Source: a bacterium EF100-94H03 bin56
GTDB taxonomy: Bacteria > Pseudomonadota > Alphaproteobacteria > SP197
DNA: 64,000 nt
NCBI GenBank assembly: GCA_002238685.1
Contig: MPMV01000001.1
Coordinates: 124,001 to 188,000 of the forward strand
Direction: 5' to 3'
Part shown: positions 54,247-62,700 of the stretch, in pieces
Layout of the letters: each line of letters begins with the position of its first letter
Position numbering within the stretch: position 1 is the first letter of the stretch
Position numbers and translations under genes: made by a program
Notes under the pieces: generated by a model
Seen by the model: only the letters and a program-made list of their open reading frames with translations
What the model was told of the DNA's origin: nothing
The model's database searches: none

Positions 54247-55806
54247 ATGAATCTCTCCAGGGCTTTCCTGACGGTCAGCGGACTGACAGCCGCGAGCAGG
54301 GTTCTCGGATTTGTGCGAGACGTGCTGTTCGCAGCAGCCCTGGGGACGGGCTGGGTGGCGGACGCCTTCCTTGTCGCCTTCAAGCTCCCCAACTTCTTCC
54401 GCCGACTTCTGGCGGAGGGCGCCTTCAACACGGTGTTCATTCCTCTTTTCGCCCGCAGCCTCGAGGGTAATGGCGAAGTGGCCGCAAGACGGCTGGCCGA
54501 CGAGGTCCTGGCGGTTCTCGCCGTGGTTCTTGCCGTGCTTGTCGCAGTCTTCGAGGTGGCGATGCCGTGGGTGGTCACGGCCCTGGCGCCCGGGTTCGTC
54601 GACGAACCCCGAAAATTCGACCTGGCCGTCGATCTCACCCGCATCACCTTTCCCTACATCCTCCTGATCTCGCTGGTGGCGCTCTTCGGCGGCATGCTCA
54701 ACTCGACCGGGCGATTTGCCGCCTATGCCGCCGCACCCATTCTGCTCAATCTCAGCCTCATAGGCGCAGCGCTCCTGATTCATGTGCTCGACGATGTGCA
54801 CGCAGGCAGGGCCGTCTCCTGGGGCGTGACGTGCGGCGGAATCCTGCAGCTGGCACTTGTCCTCCATGCAGTCAGGCGTGCCGGCATGATGCCTCGCCTT
54901 CTCCTGCCGCGCCTGACGGCAGGTGTGAGGGAACTGCTCCGCCGCTTCGTTCCCGCGGCCCTTGGTGCCGGCGTCGTGCAGGTCAATCTTCTCATCGATC
55001 TGTGGGTCGCCTCGTTTCTTTCCACCGGGGCCATTTCGTGGCTCTACTATGCAGACCGGGTCAATCAGTTGCCGCTGGGAGTTGTCGGCATTGCCGTGGG
55101 CAGTGCACTGCTGCCTCTGTTGTCGAGGCAGATCGAGGCTCGTGACGAGACCGGGGCCAACGAAAGTCAGAGCCGCGCCATCGAACTTGTGATGGTTCTC
55201 ACCCTGCCCGCGGCGGCCGCTCTCATGGTCATCGCGCATCCGGTGATCGCCGTGCTCTTCGAGCGCGGCGCCTTCAAGGCGGTCGACAGCGAGGCGAGTG
55301 CCGCCGCTCTCAGGGCATTCGCCGCCGGGCTTCCTGCCTATGTGCTGATCAAGGTGCTGGCACCTGCCTTCTTTGCGCGCAAGGACCCCGGGACCGTGCT
55401 GAAGATTGCCGTGGTCGGTCTCGTGAGCAACATTGCCGTCATGCTGGCCCTGGTCTGGTCTCTGGGTCATGTCGGCATTGCCCTCGCGACCGCCACGGCG
55501 GCGTGGGTCAACGCCATCATCCTCTATGTGGTCCTGGTCCGCCGGAACCACCTCATTGCCGATCAGCGCCTCAAGCGGCGCCTGCCCCGCATGGTCGCGG
55601 CCACAGCGGTGATGGCGGCCGCGCTGGCAGCACTCCACTACACACGCTACCACTGGTGGCCTGCCAGCGGCGATCACATTGCTGCTTATCTCGTGGTTCT
55701 GGTGGCCCTCGGTTTCGTCACCTATGCCGTTTCAGCCCGTTACCTGGGTGCGTGGGCCCTCTCGGACCTCCGCGCCATGGTAAAGCGAACGCAAGCCCGA
55801 GAATGA
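54247..55806 (+). CDS. murJ: Lipid II flippase MurJ
   Basis: A 519-residue protein with about 14 membrane helices. The N-terminus (TVSGLTAASRVLGFVRDVLFA) and NFFRRLLAEGAFNTVFIPLF are the MurJ signature, with the arginines needed for flipping lipid II. LPAYVLIKVLAPAFFARKDPGTVLKIA is also typical. It moves the peptidoglycan precursor across the inner membrane. ATG 54247 follows GAGAGGGGA. Confidence 0.96.
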   Translation: MNLSRAFLTVSGLTAASRVLGFVRDVLFAAALGTGWVADAFLVAFKLPNFFRRLLAEGAFNTVFIPLFARSLEGNGEVAARRLADEVLAVLAVVLAVLVAVFEVAMPWVVTALAPGFVDEPRKFDLAVDLTRITFPYILLISLVALFGGMLNSTGRFAAYAAAPILLNLSLIGAALLIHVLDDVHAGRAVSWGVTCGGILQLALVLHAVRRAGMMPRLLLPRLTAGVRELLRRFVPAALGAGVVQVNLLIDLWVASFLSTGAISWLYYADRVNQLPLGVVGIAVGSALLPLLSRQIEARDETGANESQSRAIELVMVLTLPAAAALMVIAHPVIAVLFERGAFKAVDSEASAAALRAFAAGLPAYVLIKVLAPAFFARKDPGTVLKIAVVGLVSNIAVMLALVWSLGHVGIALATATAAWVNAIILYVVLVRRNHLIADQRLKRRLPRMVAATAVMAAALAALHYTRYHWWPASGDHIAAYLVVLVALGFVTYAVSARYLGAWALSDLRAMVKRTQARE

Positions 55807-56343
55807 CCGGGCAGGCTCGCCTTTCCGGTGACTGCCGTTGAGGGATTCGCGCCTGGAAACGTCCCCGATTGGAATGGCGAAAGAGGTCAGGCGATCACCG
55901 CGAAACCTCATGCTGACAATGTGCGACAGCAGCTTCAACGACACGTCCCGAAGGCGAACTTCCACTGGCCTTGTGCCAGGGACAGTTCGGAACAGGCAGG
56001 TCGGATTGGAGCCCACGGATCACGCTCCGCATGGCGGTCACCGACAAGGACCCCGGCCAGTGCCTGGGGGATCCACGGGCTGACATTCGGCGGCGAGCAA
56101 ACCTGAGGAAGTTGTTCCGAACGTGGTCGAGGTGCCGCTCCGATGATGATCCTTGGGTTCCCGGAGCGAAAGCGCCGTCGTGCGCGTCAATTCCGGTCTT
56201 GGAAGGGGTCTCGCTGACAAGGGTGGACAGGACAGCACATATGTGGGGCATGACGCGCCTGGTCCTTGTCGGACAGGCGGCGGGAGATTCTCGACCCGGC
56301 TTGATCGAGCCGTGGCGGTGCGTTCGGGGTCAGCTGCAACGTC
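55807..56343. other. Intergenic stretch without a gene
   Basis: 537 bases between murJ and the two-TM protein. Frames on both strands are short and lack protein-like character; no tRNA T-loop or strong terminator was found. It may hold decayed sequence. Confidence 0.5.
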
Positions 56344-56889
56344 TCAGGCCGCAGGCTCCCCTGGCAGGCGCCGCCGCATGGATAGTGTGATGATGGCGAG
56401 ACCGAAGATCGCTATGGCGCCAGGCAGCCACATCTGCCGTCTACGGACGTCCATCAGCGCCTCGATGGTGTCATCAACCGAGATCAGGGTTGTTCCCCCG
56501 CTGTCGAGCTGCCAGACAAGAGTGGCATCGTCGGGGTCGGACGCATCGATCCACAGATGAAAGACATGAGCTCCTGACTTCAGGGTTTGCTTGAGTTCCC
56601 GGTAGTGTGGAAGGTCATTGCGATAACGCACGATCCTCCTGTCTCCTTCGAGAACTGCCTGCAGTTCGACGGGGTCGGGAACGAGGAAGCGGATGACGGC
56701 GCCGCGCCGCTTGCGGATTTCGACAGCCTCCACGACGCCCGCCTCGACTGCGACGAGGTCTTCCGCCATGGGGTAGTCGTGACGCAACGGCTGGAAGAAG
56801 AACCAGACACCCACAATCGTGAGGATCGTTCCGGCCACCATTTGCCCCGGAAGACGGCGTCCCAGCCTTGCCGCGAATCGTCCAATCAA
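56344..56889 (-). CDS. Two-helix membrane protein of unknown function
   Basis: A 181-residue protein with a helix near the N-terminus (MVAGTILTIVGVWFFF) and one at the C-terminus (WLPGAIAIFGLAIITLSM), framing an extracytoplasmic domain of about 110 residues. The layout resembles DUF3592-like proteins but no clear family was recognised. It ends the minus-strand pair with the aminotransferase, 11 bases apart. Confidence 0.7.
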   Translation of the reverse strand: MIGRFAARLGRRLPGQMVAGTILTIVGVWFFFQPLRHDYPMAEDLVAVEAGVVEAVEIRKRRGAVIRFLVPDPVELQAVLEGDRRIVRYRNDLPHYRELKQTLKSGAHVFHLWIDASDPDDATLVWQLDSGGTTLISVDDTIEALMDVRRRQMWLPGAIAIFGLAIITLSMRRRLPGEPAA

Positions 56890-56900
56890 GGCTCAGAACC

Positions 56901-58235
56901 TCATGCGGCGGGCTGTGATTCGACGGCGTCGAGTGTCGCTAGGAGCGTGTCTGCCAGCACGTCGACCTCGTCCGCCGTGATGATGAGGGGCGGTGACAGG
57001 ATGAGCGATTCTCCGGTCGCGCGGACGAGAAGGCCGCGTTTCCATGCCTCTTCGCGAACCATGGCGGCGGTGCCCTTCTTGCCGCGGAGTTCCACCGCTG
57101 CCATCATGCCCACGCCGCGCACCTCGCCGACGAGAGGACGATCGACAAGATCCTGCAGGCGCTGTTGCATGTGTGGCGCGGTCACGTTCCGGCATGTCTC
57201 GATGATGGCTTCGCGCTGGAGAATGTCGATGTTCTCCAGCGCCACGGCGGCGGCAACAGGATGGCCCGACCACGTGAATCCATGTTGAAACTCCCCACCT
57301 TCTTCAACCATCACGCCGGCAATCCGATCGTGCACGAGTACGCCGCTGATGGGCTGATAGCCTGACGAGAGTCCCTTGGCGATGGTCATGATGTCGGGTT
57401 CGATGCCGAAGGTGTTGCTGCCGAACCATTCGCCCGTCCGGCCAAACCCGCAGATCACCTCATCGGCTATGACGAGGATGTCGTATCGGCGGCAGATTCT
57501 CATGATTTCCGGCCAATAGCTTGCCGGAGGCACGATGACCCCACCGGCGCCCATCACCGGTTCGCCGATGAACGCGCCGATGTTCTCCGGGCCGTTCTCG
57601 GTAATCAGCCGTTCGACCGAGCGGGCCGTGGCGATACCGAAGTCTTCCGGGTCCATCCCGCGGCCGTAGCGGTACCAGTATGGACAGTCCGCGTGGATGA
57701 ATCCGGGAAGGGGCAGGTCGAACTGGGGGTGCATCTCCTCGAGCCCGCACATGCTCGCCGCCGCCATGGTGACACCATGGTAGGCATGGCGGCGGGAAAT
57801 GATGGTCTTGCGGGATGGCTGCCCCTTCGTGTGCCAGTACCAGCGCACCATCTTCGCCGCCGTGTCGTTTGCTTCCGATCCGGAATTGGCGAAGAAGACA
57901 TGGTTGAAGCCCTCCGGAGCAATCTCCGCGAGGCGTCCGGCGAGGCGGGTGGTGGGCACGGTCGATGTCTGGAAGAAGGTGTTGTAGTAGGGCAGAGAGA
58001 GGAGTTGGTCATGGGCTGCACGGGCAAGTTCCGGGCGCCCGTAGCCGATGTTCACGCACCACAGACCCGCCATGCCATCGAGTACGCGGTGACCGCGCGA
58101 GGTGGTGAGATAAACGCCCTCGGCTCCGGTGATGACGCGTACGCCGGCGTCATTGAAGACGCGGGCATCGGTAAAGGGATGCAGGTGGTGATGACGGTCG
58201 AGATCCTGAAGTGACTGCGTGAGTCGGTCGTCCAT
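56901..58235 (-). CDS. spuC: Class III aminotransferase, putrescine-pyruvate type
   Basis: A 444-residue PLP-dependent omega-aminotransferase. Features are VFFANSGSEANDTAAKM, SRRHAYHG, EPVMGAGGVIVPP, ADEVICGFGRTG and the PLP lysine in AKGLSSGYQP. It resembles SpuC (putrescine:pyruvate aminotransferase), which would start breakdown of putrescine imported by the adjacent transporter; beta-alanine or other amines are possible. The start at 58235 is preferred to the longer frame to 58397, which is not family-like. Confidence 0.87.
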   Translation of the reverse strand: MDDRLTQSLQDLDRHHHLHPFTDARVFNDAGVRVITGAEGVYLTTSRGHRVLDGMAGLWCVNIGYGRPELARAAHDQLLSLPYYNTFFQTSTVPTTRLAGRLAEIAPEGFNHVFFANSGSEANDTAAKMVRWYWHTKGQPSRKTIISRRHAYHGVTMAAASMCGLEEMHPQFDLPLPGFIHADCPYWYRYGRGMDPEDFGIATARSVERLITENGPENIGAFIGEPVMGAGGVIVPPASYWPEIMRICRRYDILVIADEVICGFGRTGEWFGSNTFGIEPDIMTIAKGLSSGYQPISGVLVHDRIAGVMVEEGGEFQHGFTWSGHPVAAAVALENIDILQREAIIETCRNVTAPHMQQRLQDLVDRPLVGEVRGVGMMAAVELRGKKGTAAMVREEAWKRGLLVRATGESLILSPPLIITADEVDVLADTLLATLDAVESQPAA

Positions 58236-58743
58236 GGTGTCATCCCTCTCCCGGACCCCCGGAGTGTCAGGAGATCGTTCTACCATACCCGGGTCCAGGG
58301 CAACCACGGTGTCGGTGACGTTGTCTGCCCGACAACGAGCCTGCTGCGTTTGCCGAAGATGCAGAGGGGCCGCAGCCTGGCCCGGTCCATGCGCCACCGA
58401 TCATGCTCGTTCGTTCGCTGCCTGGTTTGGCCCGTCGGTGGAGTGCGATGTCTCCGCCGAGGCCGGCAAGCACGGGACGGCTGGAAGGGATGGCTGTCTC
58501 GTGTGTGGTATCAGGACGCAAACTATGAAACATTGATCTCAAGACCGATGAAAGGAAGTTTCCCCGGATTTCGGACACGCGGGGAACCACCACACAGCGG
58601 ACAACCGTCCCCAGGTTCCTGTATTCAGGGGAAACCAATTCGTCCGAATATTCCGTGAACGTTGCGGTGACGTGGGCGACCATTGAAGTCATGCCGTGTC
58701 CCGTTGCAGGCACCGCATAGAGAGGAAAGCGGACACAAGCGTC
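58236..58743. other. Divergent intergenic stretch
   Basis: 508 bases between divergent genes for the aminotransferase and the alpha/beta hydrolase. No protein-like frame or RNA gene. Promoters for both are expected, but none stands out. Confidence 0.5.
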
Positions 58744-59739
58744 ATGACGGAAGCAACGATGTGGACGATACCCGAGCCTCTTGCCACGTTCGACGTCCGG
58801 ATCGACGCGAGCACCGTGACCACCGTGCGGCGATACGGCAACCCGTCCGGTCCACGGCTTGTTCTGACCCACGGCAACGGTCTCGCGGCCGACCTTTACT
58901 ATCCGTTCTGGTCGTTGCTCGCCGATGACTTCGACCTGATGGTCTACGACCTCAGGAACCACGGCTGGAACGAGGTCGGTTCCCAGCGGGACCACAACAT
59001 TCCGACACTGATATTTGACCATGACATCATTCTCGATGCCATCGTCCGCGAGTACGGCGAAAAGACGACGGTCGGAGTGTTTCATTCATTGTCGACGCTT
59101 GTCGCCCTGCTGTCATTCAATGACGCCTATTCCGCGCTGGTCCTGTTCGATCCGCCGCTCTGCAAACCCGCCTCAAGCGAACTGGAGTTCATCGAGGCGG
59201 CGGAGAGGACGGCCGCCATGACCCGGCGCCGGACGGAGCGGTTCAAGTCTGAAGAGCAGTATGCGGAAGTCCTGGCCATCGTTCCCGGATTTGCCCGGGT
59301 TGTACCGGGTGTGCGCGATCTCATGGCACGATCGACTCTTCGCGAGAGCGCCGACGGAAACGGGTACGAACTGCGCTGTCCTCGCGACTACGAAGCCCAG
59401 ATCGCGGAGTACGTGAGGAGCTTCTCGCCGTTGCTGGATCTGTCGATTCTGATCTGCCCGACCAAGGTCATCGGCGCCGATCCGACGCTGCCATACGCGT
59501 ATCTCCCCACCTTCGACCTCAGTCATGCGTCGGCTGTCGACTACGACTTCGTGCCACAGGCGTCGCACTTCCTGCAACTGGAACAACCCGCGCAATGCGC
59601 GGCGATGGTGCGCGAGTACCTGACAGGACTTGGCTTCCGAAAGGCCGCGCACGGGGATCCGGAAGACGAAACCCGCGCTCGTGGTCCCGCCTACCGTTCG
59701 CGCGACACGAGCCAGTGGCTTCGGCGCTGGAACGGGTAG
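58744..59739 (+). CDS. Alpha/beta hydrolase
   Basis: A 331-residue alpha/beta-hydrolase-fold protein. The oxyanion motif is LTHGNGLAADLYYPFW; VYDLRNHGWN follows; the nucleophile elbow reads VFHSLSTLVAL, a departure from the usual GxSxG; a late QASHFLQLEQP supplies the histidine. Substrate unknown. ATG at 58744 is better placed than 58696. Its last 49 bases overlap the 3' end of the polyketide synthase gene on the other strand. Confidence 0.88.
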   Translation: MTEATMWTIPEPLATFDVRIDASTVTTVRRYGNPSGPRLVLTHGNGLAADLYYPFWSLLADDFDLMVYDLRNHGWNEVGSQRDHNIPTLIFDHDIILDAIVREYGEKTTVGVFHSLSTLVALLSFNDAYSALVLFDPPLCKPASSELEFIEAAERTAAMTRRRTERFKSEEQYAEVLAIVPGFARVVPGVRDLMARSTLRESADGNGYELRCPRDYEAQIAEYVRSFSPLLDLSILICPTKVIGADPTLPYAYLPTFDLSHASAVDYDFVPQASHFLQLEQPAQCAAMVREYLTGLGFRKAAHGDPEDETRARGPAYRSRDTSQWLRRWNG

Positions 59740-62700
59740 CCGGGAAGCGCGATCCGGCGCCTGGCCTCGCCCGCAAAGAGACCCTCGAAGGACACCGCAA
59801 GGCCCGCCTCGTAGGCTGCGGCGACCGCAGCGATGAAGCCGCCGTCCTCGTCTCCGCCTGATCGCCGCAGGGTCTCGATCGAAACCGCCACGCCGCTGTC
59901 GGCAGCCGCCCTCGAGGCACGGGCGAGCATCGATCCGAATTCGGTTCCTGGGCCGATCTCGATCATCGCGTCGACGTCCAGTTCCGCCAAAGTGCCGGCG
60001 CAACGCTCCAGGGCCGCCCGGACGTGCGTCTGACGACTCCAGCGAGCTCCGTCCGGCATGTCGCCTGGATCGACCAGCCGCCCTGTGGCGCTGCTGACGA
60101 GGCTGATCGATGGCGGGGATGGCATGATAACTTCGGGTGCATCGTCCGGTTCCGTCGCAAGCGTGAGCCCCTGCTCCAGATCGAAGACGCCGGCGGCCTG
60201 GGCTGCCGCCAGTTCGCCGGCTCCCCAGCCGATCGCCACGCCTGGACGGATGCCGATGCTCGACCAGAGCGCCGTGAGCGCACATGCCAGGGAACAGACC
60301 ATGGGCCGCGCCCATGCCGGATCAACCGGTTCGCTTCGGCGGAACAGTCTTTCGAGCAGCGACTCGTTCCACCGGTCGTGCATGGCGGCCTCACAGCGGT
60401 CGAGTACCGCCCGGACCACCGGTTCGGTCTCGTAGAGTGTCCCCGCCAGGGCAGTCCAGTTGCCTAACTCCTCCGGGTAGGCGAATGCAACCTTCGCAGG
60501 TGTCCCGGGTTCCGGGAGGTCCCGGGATGCCACCAGAGCCTTCAAACCCGCCCGCAGCGCCGCGGCGTCACGGAACACGAGGCCGGCGCGATGTGCAAGA
60601 TGGCTCCTTCCCACTCCGGCCGTCCATGCCATGTCGGACAGCAGGGAACCGGATGCAGCTTCTCCCGGCGCCAGTTCGTCGGACCGCTCGTCAAGCCATC
60701 CAAGGTACCGCTCGGCGAGCGCTCTCAGCGCGTCATCCGACTTGGCCGAAAGCGGCAAGAGACGCATGGTGCGCGCTGCGAGCGCAATCTCTTCCTGGGG
60801 TTGAGAGGCAATCGGTTTCGGCAGGGAGACTGCGGTCGGCAGCGCCGGCCCCACGGGAACAGGGCCCTCGGCAGCATATCCCTCCAACACGACATGGGCG
60901 TTGACTCCCGAGATTCCGAAGGCGCTGACCCCGGCCCTCGGCGGTCGGGCGGTATCGCATGGCCAGGCGGTCGCTTCCTCCGTCACCCGCACCGGCAACC
61001 GGTCCCACTCGATGAGCGGATTCGGGGTCCGGAAGTTCAGGTGGCGGGGAATGGCGCCCCGGTTCATGGCCAGCACGGTCTTCATCAGTCCGGCGATGCC
61101 GGCCGCCGACTCGAGATGTCCGATACTGGTCTTTACCGAACCGATCAGTAGCGGGCGGTCGCTGGCTCTCTCCCTTCCATACACCGCCGCCGCTGCCTGT
61201 ACCTCGATGGGATCGCCGAACGCCGAGCCGGCGCCGTGCGCCTCCAGGTAGTCCACTTCGCCGGGGGCGAAGCCGGCCTGCGAGAGCGCCTGCTCGATCA
61301 CCCGCTCCTGAGCCGGGCCGTTTGGCACCGTTGCACCGGCGGCCGCGCCGTTCTGGTTGACCGCAGAGCCGCGGATCACCGCCCAGATCCGATCGCCGTC
61401 AGTTTGCGCGTCTGCAAGACGCTTGAGGATGATCACGCCACAGCCCTCGCCCCGCACAAACCCGTCCGCTTTCGCATCGAAGGTCCGGCATGCACCGCCG
61501 CGCGACAGAAGGCCCAGATCAGCCATTTCGCGCGTCACCGGCGCAGACAGGACGGCGCTCACACCGCCGGCCAAGGCCATGTGCACCGTGCCCAGGCGCA
61601 GGTCCGTGACGGCATGGTGCACCGCAACCAGCGACGAAGCGCAGTTGAGTTCCACGGGCATCGCGGGCCCGCCAAGACCGAAGCGGAACGAAAGCCGGCC
61701 AACCGCCATGCTCGCAGCGGTGCTGAGATAGCCGATACCGTAATCGTCGTTCCTCATCAGGTCGCGGTATTCGCTGCTCGCTATGCCGGCATAGACCCCG
61801 GTGCGACTGCCCTTGAGCCGGTCGGGGTCGATCCCTGCGTCCTCCAGGGCCTGCCAGGTCGTTTCCAGCAGCATCCGTTGCTGTGGATCGACCAGCCGTG
61901 CCTCGATCGGCGAGATACCGAAGAAGCGGGCATCGAACTGATCGATCCCGTCGATGAAGCCTGCGTTGCCGAATTCCGCGTATTGCGGGGGCAGATGGTC
62001 GATGTAACCACTCCAGGGGCCTGTCTCGGGACGCTCCCCGGTGACGGCACTCGAGCCGGAATCAAGGTGACGCCAGAAAGCCGGCAGATCTGGTGCTCCC
62101 GGGAATCGGCAGGCCATGCCCACAATGGCGATGCCGTCCGAAGCGTCGTCGTGATCGCGCACGGCTGCCGGCACGGTTCGCGCGGCGGGCGCGTCGGCGC
62201 CCACGACTTCGGCGAGCTCATCCGCGAGAAAGGCGGAGAGTGCGGCGATGTCGGGGTAGTCGAACACCACCGTATTGGACGCCGTGTAAGCGCCTGCGAA
62301 GGCGCGGTTGAGCCGATTGCGGAACTCCACCGCCATCAGGGAATCCATACCCAGGTCGAAAAACCCGACCGTGGGCGCCGGTGGTCTGGGAAGCCTGAGT
62401 ACAGCCTTGATTTCTCCCTGGATAAACGACGCCATCACGTCTTCGCGCATTGCCGCGGGCGCATCCTGCAGGCGGGTGAACAGATCGTCGGCCAGGGAAT
62501 CATCGGCGCCGTCGTCGGCACCGTCCGACAACAGGTCCTCCAGCAGGGGCGGACGGCTCTCGAGCGATTCTCCAAACGCCGTCCAGTCACGCGCGAGCAC
62601 CACGGACGCCGTGGCGTCCTCGCGCACCAGCCGGTCGAAGGCCCTCATGCCCTGTTGCGGATCGATCCACTCGAGCCCGCCCGACGCGGAGCGCCGGGAC

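Noticed and set aside
54214-55677. Minus-strand ORF of 487 codons
   Set aside because: Antisense of murJ, dominated by H, R, D, G and Q.
58267-59085. Minus-strand ORF of 272 codons
   Set aside because: Overlaps the hydrolase N-terminus antisense and shows no recognisable motif; region 58267-58743 is better read as intergenic.
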